From Ideonella alba (GTDB lineage: Bacteria > Pseudomonadota > Gammaproteobacteria > Burkholderiales > Burkholderiaceae_C), in the NCBI RefSeq assembly GCF_018069875.1, contig NZ_JAGQDF010000016.1, positions 1-64,000 on the forward strand: a stretch of DNA of 64,000 bases, given 5' to 3'. Both the position numbers and the translations under genes were made by a program. Shown here piece after piece: positions 16,086 through 25,052 of the stretch. How positions within the stretch are numbered: the stretch's first letter is position 1; every line of letters starts with the position of its first letter. Below the pieces are notes generated by a model, which had not been told where the DNA came from, searched no databases, and saw nothing but the letters and a program-made list of their open reading frames with translations.

Positions 16086-19000
16086 ATGAACGCCCCGCTG
16101 CCCGCTTCCGTGCTGAAGTCACTGGAAGCTGTCACGCTCGATGACAAGTACACCCTGCCCTCCGGCCGGGCCTTCATGAGCGGCGTGCAGGCGCTGGTGC
16201 GCCTGCCGCTGCTGCAGCGCGCCCGCGACGCCGCCGCGGGCCTGAACACCGCCGGCTTCATCAGCGGCTACCGCGGCTCGCCACTGGGCACCTACGACCA
16301 GTCGCTGCAGGCGGCAAAGAAGCACCTGGCGGCGCAGCACATCGTCTTCCAGCCCGGCGTCAACGAGGAACTGGGCGCCACCGCGGTCTGGGGCACGCAG
16401 CAGCTCGACCTGTTCCCCGAGCAGAAGAAGCACGACGGCGTGTTCGGCATCTGGTACGGCAAGGGCCCGGGCGTGGACCGCTGCCTGGATGTGTTCAAGC
16501 ACGCCAACATGGCCGGCACCGCCAAGCACGGCGGCGTGATCGCGATCGCCGGCGACGACCACGTCGCCAAGAGCTCCACCGCCGCCCACCAGAGCGACCA
16601 CGTCTTCAAGGCCTGCGGCCTGCCCACCTTCTTCCCGTCCAGCGTGCAGGACATCCTGGACATGGGCCTGCATGCCTTCGCGATGAGCCGCTTCGCCGGC
16701 GTGTGGACCGGCATGAAGACGATCCAGGACATCGTCGAATCCAGCAGCAGCGTGGATGTGTCGGCCGACCGCGTGAAGATCATCCTGCCCGAGGACTTCA
16801 TCATGCCGCCGGGCGGTGTGCACATCCGCTGGCCCGACCCGCCGCTGGAGCAGGAAGCCCGGCTGATGGACACCAAGTGGTACGCCGCGCTGGCCTATGT
16901 GCGCGCCAACCGCCTGAACCACAACGTGGTGGCCACGCCGAATGACCGCTACGGCATCATCGCCAGCGGCAAGGCCTGGAACGACACCCGCCAGGCGCTG
17001 GCCGATCTGGGCCTGACGGATGATGTCTGCCGCGCCATCGGCCTGCGCCTGCACAAGGTCAACGTGGTCTGGCCGCTGGAGGCCACCATCACCCGCGACT
17101 TCGCGCTGGGCCTGCAGGAGATCCTGGTGGTCGAGGAAAAGCGCCAGGTCATCGAATACCAGCTCAAGGAAGAGCTCTACAACTGGCGCACCGACGTGCG
17201 CCCCAACGTGCTGGGCAAGTTCGACGAGGACGACAGCGCCGACCACAGCGGCGGCGAATGGAGCCGCCCCAACCCCAGCGAGAACTGGCTGCTGCGCGCC
17301 AAGGCCGACCTGACGCCGGCCATCATCGCCAAGGCCATCGCCAAGCGCCTGACCAAGCTGGGCGTGCCCGACGACGTGCGCGCCCGCATGGACGCCCGCA
17401 TCCGCGTGATCGAGGCCAAGGAGCGCGAGCTGGCCACGCTGACGGTCAACACCGGCGAGCGCACGCCCTGGTTCTGCTCGGGCTGCCCGCACAACACCAG
17501 CACCCGCGTGCCCGAGGGCTCGCGCGCGGTGGCCGGCATCGGCTGCCACTACATGGTCAACTGGATGCCGGGCCGCGCCACCAGCACCTTCACCCAGATG
17601 GGCGGCGAGGGCGTGCCCTGGGTGGGCCAGGCGCCGTTCACCAAGGAGGAGCACATCTTCGCCAACCTGGGCGACGGCACCTACTTCCACTCGGGCCTGC
17701 TGGCGATCCGCCAGAGCATCGCCGCCGGCGTCAACATCACCTACAAGATCCTCTACAACGACGCCGTGGCCATGACCGGCGGCCAGCGCGTGGGCGAGCG
17801 GCCCGAGGGCCACTCGGTGCTGCAGATCATGCAAAGCCTCATCGCCGAGGGCGTGGCCAAGCTGGTCATCGTCACCGACGAGCCCGAGAAATACCAGGGC
17901 GCCGCGCTGAGCCCCGGCGTCACGGTGCACCATCGCGACGAACTGGACGCGATCCAGCGCCAGTTCCGCGAACTCAAGGGCACCACCGCGATCATCTACG
18001 ACCAGACCTGCGCCACCGAGAAGCGCCGCCGCCGCAAGCGCGGCAGCCTGGTCGACCCGGCCAAGCGGGTGGTGATCAACGAGCTGGTCTGCGAGGGCTG
18101 CGGCGACTGCTCGGTGCAGAGCAACTGCGTCTCGGTCGAGCCGCTGGAGACCGAGTTCGGCCGCAAGCGCCAGATCAACCAGAACACCTGCAACAAGGAC
18201 TTCTCCTGCGTCAAGGGCTTCTGCCCCAGCTTCGTCACCGTCGAGGGCGGCGCGCTGAAGAAGCCCAAGGCCGGCGGCAAGGACCTGGCGATGCCGGCCG
18301 TGCCCGACCCGGTGGTGCCCGCGGCGCCCGAGGCCTGGGGCATCGTCGTCGCCGGCATCGGCGGCACCGGCGTCATCACCATCGGCCAGCTGCTGGGCAT
18401 GGCCGCGCACCTGGAGGGCAAGGGCATCGTCACGCAGGACGCCGCTGGCCTGGCGCAAAAGGGCGGCGCCACCTGGAGCCATGTGCAAATCGCTGACGAC
18501 CCGGCGAACATCCTGGCCACCAAGGTGGACACCGCCAAGGCCGACCTGGTGATCGGCTGCGAGGCCATCGTCACCGCCGCCAAGCCCACGCTGACCGCGA
18601 TGCAGCCGGGCCGCACCTTCGTGGCGATGAACAGCCACCGCACGCCCACCGCCGCCTTCATTGGCAACGCCGATTGGCAGTTCCCGGCCGCCGGCTGCGA
18701 GGACGCGGTGCGCTCGGCCGTGGGTGCCGAGCATTTCGCGGCCTTCGATGCCGAAGAGGTCTCGGTCAAGCTGCTGGGCGACTCGATCTACACCAACCCG
18801 CTGATGCTGGGCTACGCCTGGCAGCGTGGCCGCGTGCCGCTCAGCCATGCGTCGCTGATGCGCGCGATCGAGCTCAACGGCACCCAGGTCGAGAAGAACA
18901 AGCTGGCGTTCGAGTGGGGCCGCCGCTGCGCCCATGACCTGGCCGCGGTGAGGGCGCTGTACATCGCCGGGCAGGTGATCCAGTTCGTCAAGCGGCCGTC

Positions 19001-19628
19001 GCTGGACGAGCTGCTGCAGCGCCGGGTGGACTTCCTCACCGGCTACCAGGACAGCGCCTACGCCGAGCGCTACCGCGCCTTTGTCGAGCAGGTGCGCCAG
19101 CGCGAGGCCGCGCTGGGCGGCAGCACCCGCCTGGCCGAGGCCGTGGCGCGCTACCTGTTCAAGCTGATGGCCTACAAGGACGAGTACGAGGTCGCCCGCC
19201 TGCACACCGCGCCCGAGTTCACCGCCAAGGTGGCGGCGATGTTCGACGGCGAGGTGAAGCTGGTGCACCACCTGGCACCGCCGATGTTCGCCAAGACCAA
19301 TGAGCGCGGCGAGCTGGTCAAGGCGCCCTACGGCCCCTGGGTGCGCACCGCGATGGGCTGGCTGGTGAAGTTCAAGGGCCTGCGCGGCACCGCGCTCGAC
19401 CCCTTCGGCCGCCATCCCGAGCGGCGCGAGGAACGCGCGCTGATCGACGAGTACCGCCGCACCGTGGAGGAGCTGCTGGCCGGCCTGAGCGCCGACAAGC
19501 TGCCGCTGGCGGTGCAGATCGCCAGCCTGCCCGAGGAGATCCGCGGCTACGGCCACATCAAGGCGCGACACCTGGCCGCGGTGCGGCCGAAGTGGGCGCA
19601 GCTGATGGCACAGTGGCGCGGCGCCTGA
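16086..19628 (+). CDS. Fused indolepyruvate ferredoxin oxidoreductase (alpha-beta fusion)
   Basis: 1180-residue cytoplasmic enzyme that oxidatively decarboxylates aryl or branched 2-oxo acids to acyl-CoA with ferredoxin or another acceptor. Domains in order: N-terminal pyruvate-oxidoreductase-like domain (GFISGYRGSPLGTYDQ near 58), CSGCPHN near 464, thiamine-pyrophosphate domain (ANLGDGTYFHSG near 525), iron-sulfur segment with CEGCGDCSVQSNC near 669 and CNKDFSCVKGFCPSF near 700, gamma-like domain (VAGIGGTGVITIGQLLG near 757), and a long C-terminal region usual in proteobacterial fusions. AGGAG lies 9 bp before the ATG. First gene after the divergent Lrp-type regulator. Confidence 0.95.
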   Translation: MNAPLPASVLKSLEAVTLDDKYTLPSGRAFMSGVQALVRLPLLQRARDAAAGLNTAGFISGYRGSPLGTYDQSLQAAKKHLAAQHIVFQPGVNEELGATAVWGTQQLDLFPEQKKHDGVFGIWYGKGPGVDRCLDVFKHANMAGTAKHGGVIAIAGDDHVAKSSTAAHQSDHVFKACGLPTFFPSSVQDILDMGLHAFAMSRFAGVWTGMKTIQDIVESSSSVDVSADRVKIILPEDFIMPPGGVHIRWPDPPLEQEARLMDTKWYAALAYVRANRLNHNVVATPNDRYGIIASGKAWNDTRQALADLGLTDDVCRAIGLRLHKVNVVWPLEATITRDFALGLQEILVVEEKRQVIEYQLKEELYNWRTDVRPNVLGKFDEDDSADHSGGEWSRPNPSENWLLRAKADLTPAIIAKAIAKRLTKLGVPDDVRARMDARIRVIEAKERELATLTVNTGERTPWFCSGCPHNTSTRVPEGSRAVAGIGCHYMVNWMPGRATSTFTQMGGEGVPWVGQAPFTKEEHIFANLGDGTYFHSGLLAIRQSIAAGVNITYKILYNDAVAMTGGQRVGERPEGHSVLQIMQSLIAEGVAKLVIVTDEPEKYQGAALSPGVTVHHRDELDAIQRQFRELKGTTAIIYDQTCATEKRRRRKRGSLVDPAKRVVINELVCEGCGDCSVQSNCVSVEPLETEFGRKRQINQNTCNKDFSCVKGFCPSFVTVEGGALKKPKAGGKDLAMPAVPDPVVPAAPEAWGIVVAGIGGTGVITIGQLLGMAAHLEGKGIVTQDAAGLAQKGGATWSHVQIADDPANILATKVDTAKADLVIGCEAIVTAAKPTLTAMQPGRTFVAMNSHRTPTAAFIGNADWQFPAAGCEDAVRSAVGAEHFAAFDAEEVSVKLLGDSIYTNPLMLGYAWQRGRVPLSHASLMRAIELNGTQVEKNKLAFEWGRRCAHDLAAVRALYIAGQVIQFVKRPSLDELLQRRVDFLTGYQDSAYAERYRAFVEQVRQREAALGGSTRLAEAVARYLFKLMAYKDEYEVARLHTAPEFTAKVAAMFDGEVKLVHHLAPPMFAKTNERGELVKAPYGPWVRTAMGWLVKFKGLRGTALDPFGRHPERREERALIDEYRRTVEELLAGLSADKLPLAVQIASLPEEIRGYGHIKARHLAAVRPKWAQLMAQWRGA

Positions 19629-19640
19629 GCGCCGCCGGCT

Positions 19641-19646
19641 GACAAT
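19641..19646 (+). promoter_or_regulatory. Candidate -10 box GACAAT, possible leaderless start
   Basis: GACAAT (4 of 6 bases) is followed by six bases and then the ATG of the FAD oxidoreductase. There is no Shine-Dalgarno in this 24-bp gap. It could be a secondary promoter inside the catabolic block. Confidence 0.25.
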
Positions 19647-19652
19647 CGGGCG

Positions 19653-20777
19653 ATGTTCGACATCGCCATCCTCGGCGCCGGCATCGCCGGCGCCTCGCTC
19701 GCCTGGACCCTGTCGCAGGACGGCGGACCGCCGCTGCGCATCGCGCTGCTCGAAGCCGAGGACCAGCCCGGCCGGCACAGCACCGGCCGCTCGGCGGCGA
19801 TGTTCATGGAGAGCTACGGCCCGCCGCAAGCGCGCGCGCTGACCCGCGCCAGCCGGGCTTTTTACGAATCGCCACCCGCCGGTTTCTGCAGTGTGCCGCT
19901 GCTGTCGCCACGCGGCGCGCTGTACCTGGCCGGGCCAGGTCAACAGACGCTGCTGGAGGAGACCCGCGCCGCGCTGCAGGCCACCGGCACCGGGGTCGAG
20001 ACGCTGGACGCCGCGGCCGTGCTGGCCCGTGTGCCGGTGCTGCGCCCCGACCAGGTGATCGGCGGTCTGTGGGAGGCCGATGCGATGGACATCGACGTCG
20101 CCGCCCTGCACCAGGGCTACCTGGCCGGCGCACGCCGCGCCGGCGTGACGCTGCACTGCGGCTTCGCACTGCAGGCCGCCGAACGGGTGGCCGATGGCTG
20201 GCGGCTGCACCCGGCGCGCGGCGAGCCGCTGGTGGCGGCGCGCGTGGTCAACGCCGCCGGCGCCTGGGCCGACCCGGTGGCCGCGCTGTTCGGTGCCGCG
20301 CCCCAGCGCATCCAGCCCTGCCGCCGCGCCGCCTTCACCTTCGATGCGCCCACGGGCCTGGACACGCGCGACTGGCCGGTGCTGGCCGCGCTGGACGACC
20401 GCGGCTACTTCAAGCCCGACGCCGGCGTGCTGCTGGGCTCGCCGGCCAATGCCGACCCGGTGGCGGCACACGACGTGCAGCCCGAGGAGCTGGACATCGC
20501 GCTGGGCATCGCCTGGATCGAGGAGGTCTCGACGCTGACGATCCGCCGCCCGCGCCACACCTGGGCTGGCCTGCGCAGCTTTGCGCCCGACGGCGAGCTG
20601 GTGATCGGCGCCGACCCCGCCGTGCGCGGCCTGTTCTGGCTGGCCGGCCAGGGCGGCTACGGCATCCAGAGCGCGGCCGGCGCCGCGGCGCTGGCGGCCA
20701 GCCTGGTGCGTGGAGCGCCTTTGCCTGCGACACTCGCCGCTCACGGCGTGCAGCCGGCGGTGATGGCACCGCGCTGA
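19653..20777 (+). CDS. FAD-dependent D-amino acid dehydrogenase, D-arginine dehydrogenase (DauA)-like
   Basis: 374-residue flavoprotein of the DAO family. The FAD-binding motif ILGAGIAGASLAWTL is at residues 6-20. Several stretches agree closely with what I remember of Pseudomonas aeruginosa D-arginine dehydrogenase: GRSAAMFMESYGPPQARALT near 48, LLGSPANADPVAAHDVQPEE near 258, and LTIRRPRHTWAGLRSF near 290. DauA oxidises D-arginine and other basic D-amino acids to 2-oxo acids. The oxo-acid oxidoreductase upstream and the glutamyl-polyamine-type ligase downstream suit a basic amino acid pathway. Exact substrate is inference. Confidence 0.82.
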   Translation: MFDIAILGAGIAGASLAWTLSQDGGPPLRIALLEAEDQPGRHSTGRSAAMFMESYGPPQARALTRASRAFYESPPAGFCSVPLLSPRGALYLAGPGQQTLLEETRAALQATGTGVETLDAAAVLARVPVLRPDQVIGGLWEADAMDIDVAALHQGYLAGARRAGVTLHCGFALQAAERVADGWRLHPARGEPLVAARVVNAAGAWADPVAALFGAAPQRIQPCRRAAFTFDAPTGLDTRDWPVLAALDDRGYFKPDAGVLLGSPANADPVAAHDVQPEELDIALGIAWIEEVSTLTIRRPRHTWAGLRSFAPDGELVIGADPAVRGLFWLAGQGGYGIQSAAGAAALAASLVRGAPLPATLAAHGVQPAVMAPR

Positions 20778-20800
20778 GGCCGATCCAGGAGATAGCCCCG

Positions 20801-21775
20801 ATGAGCGCCTGCCTGCGCCTTGCCGCCATCGTTCTGGCCCTGTGGGCCGGCGCCGCCTCGGCCTTCGACCTGCAGTCGCACCGCGGCGGCCGCGGCCTGT
20901 GGCCGGAGAACACGCTGGCCGCCTTTGAGCGCTCGATCCGCCTGGGTGTCACCACACTGGAGATGGACGCTGCCGTCACCGCCGACGGCGTGGTGGTGAT
21001 CCACCACGACCGCGCGCTGAACAAGGCCATCACGCGCGATGCCGAGGGCCGCTTCCTCACCCGCGACGACCTGCTGATCAACCGCCTGCCGCTGGCCACG
21101 GTGAAGACCCACGACGTGGGTCGCCACGATCTGACCAGCAAGTATGGCCGCGACTTCCCGGACCAGCAGGCGATCGACGGCCAGCGCATCCCCACGTTGG
21201 CCGAGGTGTTCGAGCTGGTCCAGCGCCTGGGCGCCAAGGACATCCACTTCGACATCGAGACCAAGCTCGACCCGCGCTACCCCGAGGACACGCTGGCGCC
21301 CGAGCCCTTTGTCGACGCGCTGCTGTCGGTGATCCGCGCGCACGGCATGACCCAGCGGGTGATGGTGCAGAGCTTCGACTGGCGCACGCTGCAGTGGCTG
21401 CACAAGAAGCAGCCGGGGCTGCGCACGATGTACCTGACGATGGACTTCCCCGATTACTCCACGGTGCGCGACGGCACCTGGACCGCCGGCCACCTGGTGA
21501 AGGACCACGGCGGCTCGGTGCCGCGCGCCATCCGCGCCTCGGCCGGCAGCGCGCCTGGCGTGATCTGGGGCGTACACCACCGCAACCTGACGCCGGCGCT
21601 GCTGAAGGAGGCGCGCGACCTGGGTCTGGTCGTGATCCCCTGGACGATCAACGACCAGCCCCGCATGGCCGAGCTGATCAACTGGGGCGTGGACGGCATC
21701 ATCACCGACTACCCCGACCGCCTGCGGGCGGTCATGACCGACAAGGGCCTGCCGCTGCCCGCAGGCGTGAAATGA
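20801..21775 (+). CDS. Periplasmic glycerophosphodiester phosphodiesterase
   Basis: 324 residues. Hydrolyses glycerophosphodiesters to glycerol-3-phosphate and alcohol. Signal peptide about 1-20 (ALWAGAASA). The GDPD signature is complete: HRGGRGLWPENTLAAF near 27 with catalytic His, MDAAVTADGVVVIHHD near 52-68 with the second His, and IETKLDP near 143 for the metal site. AGGAGA precedes the ATG. The stop overlaps the glutamine-synthetase-like gene (ATGA), an odd pairing of lipid-headgroup hydrolysis with amine ligation. A substrate such as glycerophosphoethanolamine would link them, but this is speculation. Confidence 0.93.
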   Translation: MSACLRLAAIVLALWAGAASAFDLQSHRGGRGLWPENTLAAFERSIRLGVTTLEMDAAVTADGVVVIHHDRALNKAITRDAEGRFLTRDDLLINRLPLATVKTHDVGRHDLTSKYGRDFPDQQAIDGQRIPTLAEVFELVQRLGAKDIHFDIETKLDPRYPEDTLAPEPFVDALLSVIRAHGMTQRVMVQSFDWRTLQWLHKKQPGLRTMYLTMDFPDYSTVRDGTWTAGHLVKDHGGSVPRAIRASAGSAPGVIWGVHHRNLTPALLKEARDLGLVVIPWTINDQPRMAELINWGVDGIITDYPDRLRAVMTDKGLPLPAGVK

Positions 21776-23115
21776 GCACCCACCCCCACGACGATCTGGC
21801 CGAGCGCTTCCGGGCGCTGGGCGTGCGCGACATCGAATGCCTGTTCCCCGATGTCTCGGGTTATCCGCGCGGCAAGCTGATGCCCGCGGCCGCCTTCGCG
21901 CGCGGCCAGGAGCTGCGCATCGCGCAGGCCATCCCGATGCAATGCGTCACTGGCGAATACTCCTACGACCCGATCTTCCCGGACGCCGACCCCGATGTGC
22001 GCCTGGTGCCCGACCTGGCCACGCTGCGCCCGGTGCCCTGGGCCAGCACGCCACGCTGGATGGCGATCCACGACTGCATCGAGCTGGACGGCCGGCCCTG
22101 CGCCTTCGCGCCGCGCCAGGTGCTGCAGGCGGTGCTGGCGCGCTATGCCGAGCGTGGCCTGACCCCGGTGGTGGCGCCCGAGATCGAGTTCTACCTTACC
22201 GCCCCCAACACCGACCCCGCGAAGCCCTTGACCGCGCCCGTGGGCCGCAGCGGCCGCGCCGAGGTGGGCCAGTCGGCCTTCAGCCTGAACCTGCTCAATG
22301 AGCTGGCGCCGTTCTGGGACGCCTTCCATGCGGCGATCGACACGCTGGGCATCCGCGGCGACACCTGGATCCACGAGGTCGGCTGCAGCCAGTACGAGAT
22401 CAACCTGCTGCACGGCGACGCGCTGGCGGTGGCCGACCAGGCCTTCCTGTTCAAGCTGGCGGCCAAGGAGGTGGCGCTGCAGCACGGCCTGAACGCGGTC
22501 TTCATGGCCAAGCCGATCAGCGGCGAGGCCGGCAGCAGCATGCACCTGCACCAGAGCGTGGTGGATGCGCAGGGCCGCAACATCTTCACCGATGCGTCAG
22601 GCGCCGACACCCCCGCGCTGGGCCACTTCATCGCCGGCCTGCAGGCCTACGGGCCGGACCTGATGCTGGTCTACGCGCCCTTCGTCAACTCGTTCCGGCG
22701 CTATGTCAGCGGCAGCCAGGCGCCGACCACGCTGGCCTGGGGCCGCGACAACCGCACCGTGGGCCTGCGCGTGCCCACCTCGTCGCCGGTGGCGCGGCGG
22801 GTGGAGAACCGCATCGCCGGGGCGGATGCCAACCCCTATCTGGCGATCGCCGCCTCGCTGGCCGCCGGCCTGGCCGGGCTGGAAGAAGAGCTCGCCCCCA
22901 CCGAGCCGGTGCAGGGCAATGGCTACGACGAGACGCACGGCCTGCCGCGCACCTTCCTGGCCGCGCATGAACGCATGGCGCACAGCCCGCACGCCGCGCG
23001 CCTGATGGGCGCCGACTTCGTGCGCGCCTATCTGGCGGTCAAGGCGCTGGAGCACGACAGCTACCTGAACCACATCAGCGAATGGGAGCGGCGCTTTCTG
23101 GCGCCCCAGGCATGA
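21772..23115 (+). CDS. Glutamine synthetase family ligase, PuuA-type (gamma-glutamylamine synthetase)
   Basis: 447 residues, length of gamma-glutamylputrescine synthetase PuuA and relatives. Such enzymes ligate glutamate to an amine using ATP. Catalytic landmarks: EIEFYL near 144, the glutamate/ATP loop AKPISGEAGSSMHLHQS near 246, NSFRRYVSGSQAP near 305, WGRDNRTVGLRVP near 324 and ENRIAGADANPYLAIAASLA near 345. It lacks the adenylylation tyrosine region of GlnA. Overlaps the diesterase upstream and the SDR downstream by 4 bp each, so the three are co-translated. The amine substrate (putrescine, other polyamine or ethanolamine) is not determined. Confidence 0.9.
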   Translation: MSTHPHDDLAERFRALGVRDIECLFPDVSGYPRGKLMPAAAFARGQELRIAQAIPMQCVTGEYSYDPIFPDADPDVRLVPDLATLRPVPWASTPRWMAIHDCIELDGRPCAFAPRQVLQAVLARYAERGLTPVVAPEIEFYLTAPNTDPAKPLTAPVGRSGRAEVGQSAFSLNLLNELAPFWDAFHAAIDTLGIRGDTWIHEVGCSQYEINLLHGDALAVADQAFLFKLAAKEVALQHGLNAVFMAKPISGEAGSSMHLHQSVVDAQGRNIFTDASGADTPALGHFIAGLQAYGPDLMLVYAPFVNSFRRYVSGSQAPTTLAWGRDNRTVGLRVPTSSPVARRVENRIAGADANPYLAIAASLAAGLAGLEEELAPTEPVQGNGYDETHGLPRTFLAAHERMAHSPHAARLMGADFVRAYLAVKALEHDSYLNHISEWERRFLAPQA

Positions 23116-23945
23116 ACCAGCGCACTGCCCTGATCACCGGCTGTTCCAGCGGCATCGGTGCCGCGCTGGCCGCCGAACTGCTGCGCCGGGGCTGGCGCGT
23201 CATTGCCACCGCGCGCCGGCCCGAGCGGCTGCAGCCGCTGGTGGACGCTGGCGCCCGGGCGATGGCGCTGGATGTGGACGACGCCGCGTCGATCGCTGCG
23301 CTCGCCGCCACGCTGCAGGCCGAGGGCCTGGCGCTGCACCTGCTGGTCAACAACGCCGGCTTTGGCCAGTTCGGCGCGGTGATGGACCTGACGCCGCAGG
23401 CGCTGCGCCAGCAGCTCGACACCAACGTGGTGGCCCCGGTGGCCGTGACCCAGGCGCTGCTGCCCTGCCTGCGCGCCGCCGCGCCGCAGGCCTGCGTGGC
23501 GCACATCGGCAGCGTCTCGGGCGTGGTGACCACGCCGTTCGCCGGTGCCTACTGCGCCAGCAAGGCCGCGCTGCACGCGCTGGCCGATGCGATGCGCATG
23601 GAACTGGCGCCCTTCGGCGTGCGGGTGGTCACGGTGCAGCCCGGCGGCATCGTCTCGGGCTTTGGCGACGCCGGCAGCGAGCGCGTGCAGTTGCCCGAGG
23701 GCTCGCTCTACACCCCGATCGCCAAGGCGGTGCTCAAGCGCGCCCAGGCTTCGCAGAAGGGCGCCACGCCGGTCGCGGACTTCGTGCGCGGGCTGGCCGA
23801 CCACCTGACGCAGCCGGCGCCCGGCCCGCTCTACCGCGCTGGCGCGAACAGCGCCAAGCTGGTGTGGCTCAAGCGCCTGCTGCCCACCGCTACGCTGGAC
23901 GCCAAGCTGTCGGCGCTGTTCGGGCTGGACCGGCTGCGGGGCTGA
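23112..23945 (+). CDS. Short-chain dehydrogenase/reductase
   Basis: 277-residue SDR. The NAD(P) motif TGCSSGIGAALA is near residue 8, NNAG near 81, catalytic Ser in GSVSGVV near 141, and YCASK near 153-157. AR in the second strand (ATARRPERL) suggests NADP. The C-terminal extension with LVWLKRLLP is typical of retinol-dehydrogenase-like SDRs. Last gene of the overlapping diesterase-ligase-SDR set. Substrate unknown. Its TGA abuts the stop of the opposing HAF gene exactly (TGATCA). Confidence 0.88.
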   Translation: MNQRTALITGCSSGIGAALAAELLRRGWRVIATARRPERLQPLVDAGARAMALDVDDAASIAALAATLQAEGLALHLLVNNAGFGQFGAVMDLTPQALRQQLDTNVVAPVAVTQALLPCLRAAAPQACVAHIGSVSGVVTTPFAGAYCASKAALHALADAMRMELAPFGVRVVTVQPGGIVSGFGDAGSERVQLPEGSLYTPIAKAVLKRAQASQKGATPVADFVRGLADHLTQPAPGPLYRAGANSAKLVWLKRLLPTATLDAKLSALFGLDRLRG

Positions 23946-24962
23946 TCAGGGCAGCGGCGTCAGCAGCACGGCGCGGGTCGTGCCGTCCTTGCTGGCCGTG
24001 GCGGCGATCTGGCCGTTGTCGTTGATGCGGACGGCCTGCAGCAGCTGGTAGCCGGCGCCGCTGACCGGGTCGAGCAGCGTGTTCAGGTCCACCGGGTTGG
24101 TGCCGGGCGCCAACAGCAGCGCACGCGAGCTGCCGTCGGGCAGCAGGCCATAGCCCACGATGCCGCCACGGTCGTTCAGGCCGGTCGCCATCGTCATCGT
24201 GCCGCCCAGGCTGCCCAGGTCAATCGGCAGGCCGGCGCGGTACAGCACGGCGTGCCAGCGGCCATCGGGCGCCATCGAGCCGCCGGCGATCTCGCCAGCC
24301 TGGTTGATGGCCGCGACCGAGCACAGGTTGCCCGCCAGCTTGGGCAGGTAGCTGGCGTTGCCGCCGGCAGGCTGGTGCCAGCAGTTGAGCGTGCCGTTCG
24401 ACGGGTAGGGGCGCTGGTTGCCGATCACCTCGCCGGCATCGTTGATGCCGTTGGCGGTGGTCTGACCCGGGCCGACCTGGCGCATCGTGCCGCCGCTCCA
24501 GACGATGCCGTACGAGTAGCGTGCGCCGTGGTCGCTGTAGCCGACCACGTCGCCCTGGCGGTTGATGGCCAGGGCCACGCTGTTCCACATGCCAGGCCAC
24601 TTGCCCAGGTCCTGCGGCTTGTTCTTCTTCCACAGCACCGCGCGCGCCCAGCCGTCGGCATGGCGGGTGTCGCCCACCGCCCAGCCACGGTCGTTGAGAC
24701 CGAAGGCGCGGGTGTACTCGCCTGGCAGCAGCGGCTGCAGGGCCCGGGCGCCGCCTGTGCCGGTGCGGAATCCCTGGTAGACCGTCAGCGGTCCGCCGGG
24801 ACTGGCGGTGGCCACGCCGTCACCGATGGCATTCAGGCCGTTGGCGGTGGCCAGGCCGCTGCCCTGGTTGCCAAAGTCCATCAACTGGTAGCTCGTGGCG
24901 CTGGCGCTGCCCGCCAGCGCCAGCGCCGCACATCCGGCCCAGCCGGTGATCCAATGCTTCAT
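23946..24962 (-). CDS. HAF-repeat exported protein, beta-propeller-like
   Basis: 338 residues with a signal peptide (about 1-22, ALAGSASA). The mature protein is made of repeating units with the pattern AxGLNDRGxxVGxxxxxDGxxRAVLW, recognisable at least six times (AFGLNDRGWAVG, AINRQGDVVGYS, GINDAGEVIG, AINQAGEIAGG, GLNDRGGIVGYG, RINDNGQIA). These are HAF repeats of extracellular or cell-surface proteins, probably forming a propeller; function unknown. No PEP-CTERM or sorting tail. A 9-bp hairpin buries its Shine-Dalgarno and a 23-bp palindrome lies 51 bp upstream, so expression is probably tightly controlled. Confidence 0.85.
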   Translation of the reverse strand: MKHWITGWAGCAALALAGSASATSYQLMDFGNQGSGLATANGLNAIGDGVATASPGGPLTVYQGFRTGTGGARALQPLLPGEYTRAFGLNDRGWAVGDTRHADGWARAVLWKKNKPQDLGKWPGMWNSVALAINRQGDVVGYSDHGARYSYGIVWSGGTMRQVGPGQTTANGINDAGEVIGNQRPYPSNGTLNCWHQPAGGNASYLPKLAGNLCSVAAINQAGEIAGGSMAPDGRWHAVLYRAGLPIDLGSLGGTMTMATGLNDRGGIVGYGLLPDGSSRALLLAPGTNPVDLNTLLDPVSGAGYQLLQAVRINDNGQIAATASKDGTTRAVLLTPLP

Positions 24963-24968
24963 GGTCCA

Positions 24969-24992
24969 TCCTCCTCGTCTGTGCGAGGAGGA
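24969..24992 (-). promoter_or_regulatory. Hairpin sequestering the HAF gene Shine-Dalgarno
   Basis: In the minus-strand transcript, TCCTCCTCG (24992-24984) and CGAGGAGGA (24977-24969) pair perfectly over 9 bp around a 6-nt loop. The downstream arm contains the full AGGAGG ribosome site, followed by 7 nt and the ATG. A strong SD hidden in a stable stem is the layout of a translational switch or RNA thermometer. Confidence 0.65.
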
Positions 24993-25012
24993 CCCTTCCT
25001 CCCGCGCTGCAA

Positions 25013-25035
25013 TTAATGTGCAATTTGCACATTAA
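25013..25035. promoter_or_regulatory. 23-bp perfect palindrome, operator for the HAF gene
   Basis: Arms TTAATGTGCAA and TTGCACATTAA flank a single central T. It is A+T-rich in GC-rich surroundings and sits 51-73 bp upstream of the HAF start and 18 bp after the folate cyclo-ligase stop. There is no T-tract, so a terminator is unlikely. The symmetry suits a dimeric repressor or activator of unknown family; it does not match CRP, FNR, LexA or Fur sites. Confidence 0.65.
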
Positions 25036-25052
25036 CGCAGGCTGAAGGGGCG

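Noticed and set aside
16119-20744. Very long open frame of 1541 codons on the minus strand
   Set aside because: It lies opposite the oxidoreductase and flavoprotein genes; its translation is Gly/His/Arg/Ala-rich without domains, a usual shadow in GC-rich DNA.
25013-25035. 23-bp palindrome as an intrinsic terminator of the folate cyclo-ligase gene
   Set aside because: The stem is A+T-rich and no T-tract follows on either strand; an operator is more likely.
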